Shown here in pieces: positions 26,151-34,987 of a stretch of DNA of 64,000 nt. The stretch covers positions 1 through 64,000 of the forward strand of contig DCTZ01000028.1 in the NCBI GenBank assembly GCA_002329485.1. Direction: 5' to 3'. The DNA comes from Caryophanales bacterium UBA1427 (GTDB taxonomy: Bacteria > Bacillota_I > Bacilli_A > ML615J-28 > CAG-313). A model generated the notes under the pieces. It worked only from the letters and a program-made list of their open reading frames with translations, ran no database searches and was not told the origin of the DNA. The stretch's first letter is position 1. Every line of letters begins with the position of its first letter. A program made the translations under genes and the position numbers.

Positions 26151-26927
26151 CTAGTTCGTTTTCAAAGTTTTTTTGGCCTTTATTTTGGCCAAGAAAACAT
26201 TGTACCATCTTTTCTCTTTTTCGAGGGTGATGATTTCGAAAGCCGTTATGAAAAGGGCATTGAAGATAACCATCAAAAAAGAAATTACCCAGGCGTTGAG
26301 GAACGGATGGTCTTTTCCGAGCGGCGGAGTAATCAAATACATGGCATTGATATCGTAACCATTATTGTTCATAATCCAGTTAAGAATTAAACCGACCGGC
26401 AAAAAGATTAGGAGTAAACCCATCAAAAAAGCCAAATTGTTTTTCATTTCAATTTTAACGAAACCGCCGGTAAAAGCATACAAACCGGTTAGCAACAGGA
26501 AACTGTGCGAAAGAAAAGCTTTAAAAGTGCTCCAATCGAAGATATCGCCGCCGGTATAAAAAGCGGACGGTTCAAAAAGAGTAATGATGCCGCCGTAAAC
26601 GCTGTAATAGGCAAGGAAAGTGATTAAAAATTTGCGGGCCTTGCCGTCAAACAGAAAAACCCCCGGCCAAAGCATCATCGAAACATTGCAAGGGTAGATT
26701 GGGAAAAACGTCGACAGTCCTGTTTCGCTGCTGTGAAGAACTACCATGTTGTAGTAGTAAACACTGATGTGGGAAAGCAAACAAAGGACCCCGAAAATCT
26801 TAAGAATCGCTTCTTTGACACTTTGCTTTTTGACGGTATAGTGCAAACCCACAAGAATTCCTAGGGTTAAAACAAGTGAGATTACCACATAAAGGAGCCA
26901 CTTGATATCATAAGTACCTGAACCCAT
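26151..26927 (-). CDS. YwaF-like (TIGR02206 / TMEM164-type) membrane protein
   Basis: This protein of about 258 residues has seven predicted membrane helices and a short basic tail. It resembles the YwaF/TIGR02206 family of Firmicutes, which shares a fold with eukaryotic TMEM164. The segment with Y-P-C-N-V near residue 80 and conserved histidines in membrane helices (S-H-I-S, S-H-S-F) are the features I used. TMEM164 is an acyltransferase, but bacterial members have no assigned function. Two in-frame ATGs (26933 and 26927) follow an AGAGG site; spacing favours the second. Confidence 0.72.
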   Translation of the reverse strand: MGSGTYDIKWLLYVVISLVLTLGILVGLHYTVKKQSVKEAILKIFGVLCLLSHISVYYYNMVVLHSSETGLSTFFPIYPCNVSMMLWPGVFLFDGKARKFLITFLAYYSVYGGIITLFEPSAFYTGGDIFDWSTFKAFLSHSFLLLTGLYAFTGGFVKIEMKNNLAFLMGLLLIFLPVGLILNWIMNNNGYDINAMYLITPPLGKDHPFLNAWVISFLMVIFNALFITAFEIITLEKEKRWYNVFLAKIKAKKTLKTN

Positions 26928-27056
26928 AAACATAAACCTCTTTTCTTTTAATTTTTTCAAGCAATTTTAACATATAGCGACCTTTTTCGCAATCCGCTTT
27001 TGTGCTTCCCAAGGGTTGTATTTATGCCTTTTGTCGTGTTTTACAAACTTTTAAAT

Positions 27057-27081
27057 AAAAAAAACAACCAGTTTTCTGGTT
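27057..27081 (-). terminator. terminator at the end of the murI-to-ABC gene run
   Basis: On the minus strand AACCAG-AAAA-CTGGTT is followed by G and T8. It is the first clear terminator after the long gene run that begins near 38155. Confidence 0.88.
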
Positions 27082-27088
27082 GATTTTT

Positions 27089-27880
27089 TCAATTGGCAAA
27101 TTCTTTTTTGACAAAGGTTCTGTAGGCAATGAAGAATGAAATTATGGCAAGAACCGTGAAAGTCAAAAAATTAACCACTTCAAACGTATAACCGTTTTTT
27201 AACACCACCAGCGGATCGCTGAAAGTATATGGGGTCAAATATTTCAAAGCATCCAACCATTTATTGTCGGTTAAAGAGGCTATCAAAGACACGATATAAA
27301 GAGGTAGGGGTATCGCCATGGCATTTAGTTGTTTGATGTTTTTCTTTGACAGTGTTCCGAGCAGGGTGCCGAAACATACGAAAATCATCAACAACACCCA
27401 GGACAACAAAGCAAAAAGAAGCAGTTTGGCAAACGATGCGTAATCGTTGATGATTACGATTCCCAAAACGATAAAGATAAGGTTACCGAGCATAAAGGCT
27501 GTTATTTGGATAAAACCGGCTGTCATTTTGCTTAAGAAAAAGGTTTTTCGCGCAACCGGAAGCGTATAAATCAAATCGGTAGATTTTTCCCGTTCTTCTT
27601 TGGTTATCGTGCCAAATCCCAAAAGGGTTGCATAAAGAGCGCAGGTCAGCTGAAAAATCATTCCGCCTTCCATCGCAAAATATTCAATCAGGTTGCGCGG
27701 GATTCCTCCGAAAATATCCACGATTTCGATAAATTCCTGCGGCATTTGGTCAAAAACATCGTCAACCAAAGGATAGGAAATAAGGATGACAAACATCGAA
27801 AGTCCGACAGCCACCGTCCAGACAATTAAACTTTTGAAGTTGCGTTTCAATTCCATTAAGACAACTTTGTTATTAATCAT
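27089..27880 (-). CDS. ABC-2-type transporter permease
   Basis: This 263-residue permease has six predicted membrane helices, with a long external segment after the first (about 40-70), as in the ABC-2 and NatB-like families. It overlaps the stop of the upstream ATPase gene by eight bases, and an AAGGAG site precedes the ATG at 27880. Together the pair is probably an exporter or multidrug/Na+ type transporter. As the last genes of the run with poly-gamma-glutamate and two-component genes, an envelope-related role is possible but not shown. Confidence 0.85.
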   Translation of the reverse strand: MINNKVVLMELKRNFKSLIVWTVAVGLSMFVILISYPLVDDVFDQMPQEFIEIVDIFGGIPRNLIEYFAMEGGMIFQLTCALYATLLGFGTITKEEREKSTDLIYTLPVARKTFFLSKMTAGFIQITAFMLGNLIFIVLGIVIINDYASFAKLLLFALLSWVLLMIFVCFGTLLGTLSKKNIKQLNAMAIPLPLYIVSLIASLTDNKWLDALKYLTPYTFSDPLVVLKNGYTFEVVNFLTFTVLAIISFFIAYRTFVKKEFAN

Positions 27881-28739
27881 GGCCGTTCTCCTTGTGGTAG
27901 TAATGCATGAAGATTTCATCCAGGGTTAAGTCAAAAATAGCCAGTTCCGTTAAGTCGCAGGACGACAACGCTTTGGTCAATTGGTTGATGTCGCCTTTAA
28001 ACGAATATTCCTCCCGGTTCCCTTCGGTTTTCAGAAGTTTCAAACCTTCCAGTTCGAGTTTAACCCTTGGGGTAACCTTCACCTTTTTGTAAGAAGACGA
28101 TTTGATCGCTTCGATTGTATCGCTGAAGAGTATACGCCCTTCTTTAATCAAAACGACCCGGTCGCACACTTTTTCAACTTCCGCAAGCACATGGCTGGAA
28201 AGAAGAATCGAGGCGCCGCGGTTTTTGGCTTTGACCAGCAAAGACAGGAAAGTCTGTTGCACCAGCGGATCCAAACCGGAAGTCGGTTCGTCCAAAATGA
28301 GCAATTCCGGTTCATGCATCAGGCTGGCCACAATTCCGACTTTTTTCTTGTTTCCGAGCGATAAATCCGCAATTTTCTTTTGCAGGTCCAAATCCAATGT
28401 TTCGGCTAATTCTAAAAAAGCTTCTTCTTTTACTCCGCGAATGGAAGCAAAATATTTGAGCTGGTCATATACGGTCATTTCCGAATACAGATTGACTTCG
28501 CTCGGCAAATATCCGATTCTGCGGTTGTTTCTGTGGCTCGGTTGTTCGCCGAAAACAGTAACGCTACCGCTCGTAATGTTAAGCAGATTCATCAAAACCC
28601 GGATAACCGTGGATTTTCCCGCTCCGTTCGGACCGATAAAACCCAAGATTTCCCCTTGTTTTAAAGAAAAGCTGACATCCTCTACGCCACGCGCGGGTCC
28701 GTAATATTTTTTTAAGTGGTCGATGGCGACAATATCCAT
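27873..28739 (-). CDS. ABC-2 transporter ATP-binding protein
   Basis: This 288-residue ATPase has Walker A (G-P-N-G-A-G-K-S-T), an unusual signature motif L-S-L-G-N-K-K-K-V, and Walker B L-L-I-L-D-E-P-T-S-G-L-D. The S-L-G-N variant in place of S-G-G is found in the ABC-2 drug/bacteriocin exporter branch. Residues about 215-288 form the C-terminal extension usual in that branch. It starts 23 bases after the cobalamin adenosyltransferase gene and is coupled to its permease. Confidence 0.9.
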   Translation of the reverse strand: MDIVAIDHLKKYYGPARGVEDVSFSLKQGEILGFIGPNGAGKSTVIRVLMNLLNITSGSVTVFGEQPSHRNNRRIGYLPSEVNLYSEMTVYDQLKYFASIRGVKEEAFLELAETLDLDLQKKIADLSLGNKKKVGIVASLMHEPELLILDEPTSGLDPLVQQTFLSLLVKAKNRGASILLSSHVLAEVEKVCDRVVLIKEGRILFSDTIEAIKSSSYKKVKVTPRVKLELEGLKLLKTEGNREEYSFKGDINQLTKALSSCDLTELAIFDLTLDEIFMHYYHKENGHD

Positions 28740-28761
28740 GGCATTTCCTTCCCTTTCTTTA

Positions 28762-29238
28762 TTAATTTTGTTGATCGAATTTTAAGGCCAAATAATAAAA
28801 GTAAGTGGACAGTTTGTTGAGATAAGAAAAAATCAGTTCGTCCCCTTGATATTTGGCAAACACCTGGGCATAAGCCAGTTCCGCCCTTCTGGTTATCGCA
28901 CGCACGATATGGGTTTTGGCACCCAACAAAGTAATGCCCGGCGTCACAAAACCTTTTTCGGGGATTGTTTGGGCTTTTTCTTTTTCAATCAAAGCCAGTA
29001 TTTCGTTTACCTGGCTTTCCCCGAAATCGACATTTGCCCCCGCAACCTTCCCCATGATTTTGGATAGGGTGTTCACAACGGTTTTCAGAGTCTGGATGGT
29101 TTTATCATCTTTTAGGTGATGAGTCAGTTCCATGACAAAACAGGACAATTCGTCCACCGTGCCGAAAAAATTGATTCGTTCGTCGGTTTTGGTGGTTTCT
29201 CCCCCGACCAGGGCGGTTTTCAAAGGATTCTTTTTCAT
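28762..29238 (-). CDS. cobalamin adenosyltransferase, PduO type (divergent)
   Basis: This 158-residue helical protein transfers adenosyl from ATP to cob(I)alamin to make AdoCbl. It has the motif F-G-T-V-D-E-L-S near residue 25, the R-A-I-T-R-R-A-E-L helix corresponding to the ATP-contacting R-R-A-E-R segment, and the C-terminal L-N-K-L-S-T-Y-F-Y helix. The N-terminal T-R-T-G-D-x-G-x-T loop of classical PduO/MMAB enzymes is missing or replaced. AdoCbl is the cofactor of the glutamate mutase encoded at 49-52.6 kb, which gives a clear reason for the gene. It sits four codons or less from its neighbours in the operon. Confidence 0.8.
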   Translation of the reverse strand: MKKNPLKTALVGGETTKTDERINFFGTVDELSCFVMELTHHLKDDKTIQTLKTVVNTLSKIMGKVAGANVDFGESQVNEILALIEKEKAQTIPEKGFVTPGITLLGAKTHIVRAITRRAELAYAQVFAKYQGDELIFSYLNKLSTYFYYLALKFDQQN

Positions 29239-29248
29239 AATCAACCTC

Positions 29249-30979
29249 TTATTTATTGAAAGTTATGGTAAATTCGGTTCCTTCGTGAAGCGTGCTCTTG
29301 ACATCCAGCGTTGCGCCGTGTACCGCGCATACCTTTTTAACGATCGTTAAACCAAGACCTGTTCCTCCCGTCAAACGGCTGCGGCTGTTGTCGATGCGAT
29401 AAAAACGGTCGAAGATTTTCGTCAGGTGTTTTTCGTCCATGCCGATGCCCGTATCCGCAACAATCAGCTGGGCTTTGGAAGAAATATCTTTGGTTTTGAT
29501 AATAACGGAACCAAAGTCTTTGTTGTATTTGATTGCATTGTCCACCAAATTGTCGACCAGGTTTCTGATTAACGTGCTGTTGCCCTTAAAGGAAACCGGT
29601 TCCAAAGCGAGTTCGAACGCGATTTTGTTACGGCCGGCCATTTCCCGATGCGTCTCAACGGAATCGTTGACTACCCTGACCAAATCGACCTCTTCCGAAA
29701 GCGGCAATTGGTTGTTGTGGTATTCGAGATTCGAAAGATAAAGCAATTCGTCAATCGTTTCCTGCATGCGTCGGGCTTCCAGGTAAATCCGTTCGATAAA
29801 ACCGCGGGTTTTTTCGTCGCATTCGCCGTAACCGTTGATAATTAGTTCGGAAAAACCGCTGATTGAAGTAATCGGTGTTTTCAGTTCGTGGGAAGCGTTG
29901 GCGATAAACTCCGCTTTGGCTTCTTCGTTTTTGCGTTCGTCGGTGACATCCATAATCAAAACGACTATGACTTTGATAGTTTCTCCTTCGTCAAGCCAGG
30001 CGTTTTCCAAATGGGTAATCGTAAAACTATAAATTTTATTGTTAAGCTGATCGTGATAATCGAAGGTTTTGTTCTGTCCTTTGCTCAAGCAACGGGAAAG
30101 CATTTGTAATATTTCTTCGTTGAGCGGAATTTCCGTGAATTTGGCGTTTTCTTTGGGTTTGGCTTCCAAATGCAGACTTTTCAGGGCATACTCGTTGATA
30201 ATCTGCAACCGTTCCTTTTGGTCGATAATCATAATGCCCTGTTGCATGTTGTTGATGATAAAGTTGATTTTGGCGCTTTCGCTTTTGATTTTTAAGATAC
30301 TGCGGGAAATGTTTTCGTTGATTTCGTTGATTTCGTCCAAAGAAGTTTTGACTTCGATAAACTTGTGATCGGGATTGATCCGTTCGTAGTTGCCTTCGTT
30401 CACGGTCCGCAGATGATTTGTGATATCGTTGAACACTTCGATGATGATATCGCTTGTTTTTTTGTTGTAGATGATGCTGAAGACAAGCACCCCGATAATC
30501 AAAAGAAGCATGTAGAAAACGCTGTTTAAGACATAGCCGGTATTGTTTTCGCTCGGAACGCTCGTGCGGATGATGATGTCGTTGGTGACTTTTCTGATGT
30601 AATAAATCGATTGGGTCGTTTTGTCCAGATACAGGCGTTTCTGATCCACCTGCAGCGAATTGGCGAGTTCAAGTTCCTTCGCCGTCAGATTGCCCGAAGG
30701 ATTGTCGGTCCGGCTGTCGTAGATAATGGTACCGAGGCTGTTGGCAATCGAGATATTCATCCATTGGGGATTGGTCGTATACTGATTGATTAACTGCAGG
30801 ATTTCGCTTTCCGATTCGGTAGCAAGCACTTGCGAACAGAAGACATTGGAGATATATACCAGGTCGTTTTCAAGCTTTTTTCGGTTATTGTAGGAAGTGA
30901 TGAATAAAGAAACGAAAAAGAAAATGACAAGGCTGATAACCGTTATGATGGTGTTGCGTTTGATGATTTCGTTTCTCAT
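29249..30979 (-). CDS. sensor histidine kinase, PhoR/WalK-like
   Basis: This 576-residue membrane kinase has a first membrane helix (about 10-30), an extracytoplasmic sensor domain (about 31-145), a second helix (about 150-172), a HAMP-like linker, a PAS domain (about 225-330), HisKA with F-I-A-N-A-S-H-E-L-K-T-P, and HATPase with the N box (N-L-V-D-N-A-I-K-Y), G1 (D-T-G-I-G-M) and G2 (G-T-G-L-G-L). The architecture is that of PhoR/WalK. It starts 12 bases after the response-regulator stop; the ATG at 30979 fits an AGGA site. It is in the same run as the poly-gamma-glutamate genes, so it may sense envelope or phosphate state. Confidence 0.93.
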   Translation of the reverse strand: MRNEIIKRNTIITVISLVIFFFVSLFITSYNNRKKLENDLVYISNVFCSQVLATESESEILQLINQYTTNPQWMNISIANSLGTIIYDSRTDNPSGNLTAKELELANSLQVDQKRLYLDKTTQSIYYIRKVTNDIIIRTSVPSENNTGYVLNSVFYMLLLIIGVLVFSIIYNKKTSDIIIEVFNDITNHLRTVNEGNYERINPDHKFIEVKTSLDEINEINENISRSILKIKSESAKINFIINNMQQGIMIIDQKERLQIINEYALKSLHLEAKPKENAKFTEIPLNEEILQMLSRCLSKGQNKTFDYHDQLNNKIYSFTITHLENAWLDEGETIKVIVVLIMDVTDERKNEEAKAEFIANASHELKTPITSISGFSELIINGYGECDEKTRGFIERIYLEARRMQETIDELLYLSNLEYHNNQLPLSEEVDLVRVVNDSVETHREMAGRNKIAFELALEPVSFKGNSTLIRNLVDNLVDNAIKYNKDFGSVIIKTKDISSKAQLIVADTGIGMDEKHLTKIFDRFYRIDNSRSRLTGGTGLGLTIVKKVCAVHGATLDVKSTLHEGTEFTITFNK

Positions 30980-30991
30980 TTTTTTCACATC

Positions 30992-31672
30992 CTATTTGGG
31001 AATAATATAGCCGATTCCTCTGACAGTTTCGATATAGACATCCGGAGTTACTTTGGCGAATTTGTCGCGAATGGTTTTGATGTGGACATCGAGCGAACGC
31101 GTTTCCGCAAACTGTTCAAAGCCCCAGACATCGTGCAACAGCCGGTCTCTGGTGATGACATTGCCGACATTTTCCATTAAGAGTTTCAGTACCTGATATT
31201 CCTTGACGGTAAGTTCGATCGGAACATTGCATAAAAGGCAGCTGTGTTTGTCGAGATTTAGCTGCAAATCCCGGACAATCAACACATTCTGGTTGACTTG
31301 GTCGACTTTACGCAAATTGGCGCGAATCCGGGAAATGAATTCCAAAACCCCGAACGGTTTCGTGATGTAATCGGAGGCGCCGTTGTCGAGCCCTTTGACA
31401 ATGTCGGGTTCGGAAGATTTGGCGCTTAGGATAATCACCGGGATATGGGAATACATGGAATCGCTTTTGAGTTTTTCCAAAACTTCGAAACCGTCCATGT
31501 TGGGTAACATCAAATCCAGCACAATCAGATTGGGCTTTTCTTCTTTTAATGCCTCAAGCATCGCCAGCGGTTCGACAAAACCTTTCTTTTCGTATCCCCC
31601 AGCCGACAGCGCCGCTTCAATCAAAAAATAAATACTCTCGTCGTCTTCGACAAAAAAGATTTTTTCTTTCAT
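30992..31672 (-). CDS. OmpR/PhoB-family response regulator
   Basis: This 226-residue protein has a receiver domain with phospho-acceptor D53 (V-L-D-L-M-L-P), acidic pair E9-D10-D11, and a conserved K in the I-T-K-P-F segment near residue 101. The C-terminal winged-helix DNA-binding domain covers about 130-226 (V-K-E-Y-Q-V-L-K-L-L and the V-R-G-I-G-Y tail). It is encoded directly upstream of its kinase. Targets are unknown; the poly-gamma-glutamate genes that precede it are candidates by location. Confidence 0.95.
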   Translation of the reverse strand: MKEKIFFVEDDESIYFLIEAALSAGGYEKKGFVEPLAMLEALKEEKPNLIVLDLMLPNMDGFEVLEKLKSDSMYSHIPVIILSAKSSEPDIVKGLDNGASDYITKPFGVLEFISRIRANLRKVDQVNQNVLIVRDLQLNLDKHSCLLCNVPIELTVKEYQVLKLLMENVGNVITRDRLLHDVWGFEQFAETRSLDVHIKTIRDKFAKVTPDVYIETVRGIGYIIPK

Positions 31673-31686
31673 AAACACCTCAATAA

Positions 31687-32772
31687 TTATTGCTCATATC
31701 GTTTGTAAAAGTAGATAAACGCCAACAAAAAGCCGGATAAACAAAGCGTTACGATCGGAACAGTCAGATTGTATTTTTTCTCCATATAGACATCGCCCAC
31801 GCCGAGTTCGAACGGAGTGTTCGGGTCATACGGCAAATGATATTCGTAAGCGAGGCCCTTGATGTTGAGCATGTGGATAACCGGGATTTTTTTGCTTAAG
31901 TAACGATCGATCAAACCTTCGTTTTTAATATTTTTCCCGAATTGATTGGAAAAATAACCCGGCTTGATGAGACCGTTGTCGCTGATAAAGGCCGCTTCTT
32001 CCCGACCCATCGCTACCAGATTGCCCCCCACGTTGATAAACAGTTTCATGTCGGGAACAGCTTGTTCGAAATAGGCCATCCGCTTTTTGATATTGGTTTC
32101 GAAGTCTGATTCGAAGATAAAGGTGGCAGGATTCTGTTTGATGCGTCCGATGATTTTTTCTCTTAAGTCTTCGTCGAATTCATCTCCCAAATCGTTGTTC
32201 CCCCCCAAGGAAATGTAATTGACGGGGTGAGACAGAATTTTTTCCTGAACCAGATAATCGAACATTTCCAAAAAGGTAAATTCGGGATGATTGGCCCCGT
32301 AGCTAGAGGCTCCGATGGAAATCATGATGCAAGGTTTCAGTTCGAATACTTCAATGGCACAGAGAACCGAAATGTTTAAACCCGGAAACGATCCGGAAAA
32401 CACGACTCCGACTTCATCGCCTTTTTGGATATCCGCTTCTTTGAACATATCGATAATCACCGCCGCAAAATTCGGATTGAGCGACGTTCTTTTGGCTTCC
32501 AATACGCCCAAGGTGGTGGTGATGCCCGTGTAGCGTTCCCCGAGCAATCCCGTCTGCAGGATATCTTTCGTGGCCATCGGAATACCGAGTTCGGCTTTCC
32601 GTTCTTTGATTTTTTCCATCGCGAGGGCGCTTAAGCGTGTCGCTTCCTGCTTTTCTTCCACATAACGGCAAAAATCGGTCGTCGTGGAACTGAACGTTAT
32701 GCCGTTTGCGACAATCAGGATCAAGGCCCAGATAATATACAAAACCTCAATATAAAACGGCGTTTTCTTCAT
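31687..32772 (-). CDS. poly-gamma-glutamate system protein (PgsW-like, TIGR04332 type)
   Basis: This 361-residue protein has a membrane helix at each end (about 10-28 and 338-357) with a soluble domain between, presumably outside the cell. It matches the poly-gamma-glutamate system protein family that accompanies PgsB and PgsC where CapA is absent. The segment with V-V-F-S-G-S-F-P-G-L-N near residue 125 and I-S-I-G-A-S-S-Y-G-A-N near 152 are landmarks. Its biochemical activity is not known to me. It begins five bases after pgsC. A role in export or release of the polymer is likely from context. Confidence 0.82.
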   Translation of the reverse strand: MKKTPFYIEVLYIIWALILIVANGITFSSTTTDFCRYVEEKQEATRLSALAMEKIKERKAELGIPMATKDILQTGLLGERYTGITTTLGVLEAKRTSLNPNFAAVIIDMFKEADIQKGDEVGVVFSGSFPGLNISVLCAIEVFELKPCIMISIGASSYGANHPEFTFLEMFDYLVQEKILSHPVNYISLGGNNDLGDEFDEDLREKIIGRIKQNPATFIFESDFETNIKKRMAYFEQAVPDMKLFINVGGNLVAMGREEAAFISDNGLIKPGYFSNQFGKNIKNEGLIDRYLSKKIPVIHMLNIKGLAYEYHLPYDPNTPFELGVGDVYMEKKYNLTVPIVTLCLSGFLLAFIYFYKRYEQ

Positions 32773-32776
32773 TTCG

Positions 32777-33211
32777 TTAACCCCAATACTGAATCATGAT
32801 GCCGATCAGTTCGACGATTCCGACAACAATCACCAGTGCCGGAAGCGTCTTTTTGACGCCCTGTTTGTAGAAATCGTTCGCAATCAATCCGGCAATCGTA
32901 TACCCGATGATGGAAACGTTGAGCATGCTGATGGAAAAAGATTTTAAAAGCAGCTGCAAAACAAAATTAATCACAAGGCTGATGACAATCAATAAGACAA
33001 ATCTTCTGCGGCCGAAGATAATGAAATAGCGCGAAGCCCATTTGACGACCAAATAACTGATAATCGCAATGACAACCGTATATATCATCCGGTCGACCTG
33101 GTTGAAATAAAGCACCATCAAACCCGGAACGATAATTCCCCCCGGGGAAATATCCGTGATTTCGTAAAAAATGATACTGATCAGTAAGCCGATTATGATG
33201 ATGTTTGTCAT
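32777..33211 (-). CDS. pgsC: poly-gamma-glutamate synthase membrane subunit PgsC/CapC
   Basis: This 144-residue membrane protein has four or five helices with the N-terminal motif I-S-P-G-G-I-I-V-P-G-L typical of CapC/PgsC. PgsC forms the membrane part of the synthase with PgsB. Its ATG overlaps the pgsB stop (ATGA), which is the usual coupling between these genes. Length agrees with the family (about 150). Confidence 0.93.
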   Translation of the reverse strand: MTNIIIIGLLISIIFYEITDISPGGIIVPGLMVLYFNQVDRMIYTVVIAIISYLVVKWASRYFIIFGRRRFVLLIVISLVINFVLQLLLKSFSISMLNVSIIGYTIAGLIANDFYKQGVKKTLPALVIVVGIVELIGIMIQYWG

Positions 33212-34317
33212 GATTGCACCTCTTGAGCGTCTTTGAAAAATTGCAGGATTTCCATGCCTTGGCTGGCAATGTTTCCTATGGCAAAGATGACTTTTTCTTT
33301 TTTCAGATCTTCGACGGATCTCAGAATTTCGACCCGGGCAACATAATCTTTGCCAAGTTTGCGTTTGATGAAATGGGTATTGGTTCCGGTCAAAATGATT
33401 TTATGGTCGCTTAACTTTTTTAATAGTTCGATATGTTGCAAAACGCGGCTCGGACGGTCGTTCCGGCTGTTTAACAGAATCGTCATATCTTCTTTCGGAT
33501 ATTTTTGCAAGAGCTGATGATAAACCAGCATGATGGAATCGGGATCGTTGATGGAAAGACCGTTCAGGAAAACCGTTCCCGGTGTTTCGATGATTTCGAA
33601 TGCTCCCGGATCAGGATAATAGTTTTTCATTCCTTCGTAGAACTTGTCCAAATCGAGTCCCAACACTTTTGCCACTTCCAAAGCGATATTGATGTTTTCG
33701 AAAAAAGTGTTCAACGAATCTTCCTTTTGGAAATCTTCGGCCACGTGGACTTCGGTATGGTATTTTTTGGCTTTTTCCTGGAAAATATTTAAGAATTGGG
33801 CATCGCCCAATACCAGATGCTTGGCTTTGGGAATCACATTCGCCAGGGATGAAGCGATTTCCGGCAAAGAAGAGCCCATCTCCTGAAGATGGTCAAGCCG
33901 GACATTGGTTATCACGGCAATATCCGCTTCGAGCATTTTGTCCTGGGAAATATATTGAAGTTCGGGGCTGACCGCCATGCATTCGATAACCAGAACTTCG
34001 GCTTTTTCTTTTTGGGCTAGGCGCATCATTTTCAGCTGTTCCCGGATGTTCGCAAGTCCCAATCTTTTGATTACGACCTGTTCGTTGGCAGTATTGATAA
34101 TGGTGGGAATCGTTCCGGTCGTTTTCGAGAAAACCCTGAACCCGCAATTCCTGACCCCCGCATCAATCAGCCGGGTAATCGTGCTTTTGCCCCTGGTTCC
34201 GTTGACATGAATGACATGCGTAAAAGATTTTCTCAAGGACTTTTGGTAAAACCGTTCGAAAACGATATATCCGAGATAACCGACAATAAGCGCTCCGACA
34301 ATGATTTTACTGGCCAT
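33208..34317 (-). CDS. pgsB: poly-gamma-glutamate synthase PgsB/CapB
   Basis: This 369-residue ATP-dependent amide ligase of the Mur-ligase-like fold joins glutamate through gamma-carboxyl groups at the membrane. An N-terminal membrane helix (about 3-20) is followed by the P-loop V-N-G-T-R-G-K-S-T (about 37-45), then E-C-M-A-V and I-T-N-V-R-L-D-H motifs that match the Mur-ligase Mg and ATP sites. Length is close to Bacillus CapB (about 390). It is coupled to pgsC and overlaps the upstream DUF6305-like gene by 11 bases. D-glutamate could come from MurI encoded upstream in the same run. Confidence 0.95.
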   Translation of the reverse strand: MASKIIVGALIVGYLGYIVFERFYQKSLRKSFTHVIHVNGTRGKSTITRLIDAGVRNCGFRVFSKTTGTIPTIINTANEQVVIKRLGLANIREQLKMMRLAQKEKAEVLVIECMAVSPELQYISQDKMLEADIAVITNVRLDHLQEMGSSLPEIASSLANVIPKAKHLVLGDAQFLNIFQEKAKKYHTEVHVAEDFQKEDSLNTFFENINIALEVAKVLGLDLDKFYEGMKNYYPDPGAFEIIETPGTVFLNGLSINDPDSIMLVYHQLLQKYPKEDMTILLNSRNDRPSRVLQHIELLKKLSDHKIILTGTNTHFIKRKLGKDYVARVEILRSVEDLKKEKVIFAIGNIASQGMEILQFFKDAQEVQS

Positions 34318-34987
34318 TGTTGACTTCCCCCGCCAACAATTTCAGCACAAGCCCGATATTTCCCACATAATCGATTTGGTAGCAAGGAACATCGTTTTCG
34401 ACCACAATATTGGTCAGGAACTTGTCGGAGTCGCCGTAGGTCAAAAACAAATCCAGACTGGCGCCGCTGAAGACGGTTTCGATGATTTGGTCCGAGGTCG
34501 AACCCCGTCTGGCCATTCCCCCGATATGCCAGGCAATGAACGTAATTTCCTTGTTTTTTGTTTTGGTCATAAAGGCCTGGGAACGCGCCATTTCTTCTTC
34601 CAGCGTAAGATGCGCGCTGGTTAATCCTTTGATACTGCAACCCACAATCGCCATTACGACCGCGCCGGCGGGAACATCTTCCGGTTGCAACATATTGTCG
34701 TGGGTATATTCGAATAAATTGAGGTAATCGACTTCGATCAGAAAATCCTCGATATCGATGGCTTGGCCAATCGAAGTGATATAGACCGGTTTGTCCTTGA
34801 CAATCCCCAAAAATTCGGACGGGAAAACATCGAAAGTAATATCGATCGGGTTGTTTTTTGGGGGTTCGTCGCAGCTGGAAATCAGCAAAGCTAGTGCGAC
34901 CAGCACAAAAAAACCCAAACCAATCAAAACGATGATTCTACTTTTCTGTTTTCCGATATGTGGCAATTCCTTTTTCAAATAAATCAT
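34307..34987 (-). CDS. DUF6305-like membrane-anchored protein in the poly-gamma-glutamate operon
   Basis: The product is about 226 residues. An N-terminal membrane helix (about 16-38) ends in S-S-C-D, which could be a lipobox, followed by a mixed alpha/beta domain. The segment with V-Y-I-T-S-I-G-Q-A and V-V-M-A-I-V-G-C-S, and the later I-A-W-H-I-G-G, look like the DUF6305 family found with poly-gamma-glutamate genes. That assignment is from memory. It overlaps the hydro-lyase beta-subunit gene at its start by about 50 bases and pgsB at its end by 11. The start is uncertain: ATG (34987) or a TTG three codons on. No activity is known. Confidence 0.68.
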   Translation of the reverse strand: MIYLKKELPHIGKQKSRIIVLIGLGFFVLVALALLISSCDEPPKNNPIDITFDVFPSEFLGIVKDKPVYITSIGQAIDIEDFLIEVDYLNLFEYTHDNMLQPEDVPAGAVVMAIVGCSIKGLTSAHLTLEEEMARSQAFMTKTKNKEITFIAWHIGGMARRGSTSDQIIETVFSGASLDLFLTYGDSDKFLTNIVVENDVPCYQIDYVGNIGLVLKLLAGEVNNGQ

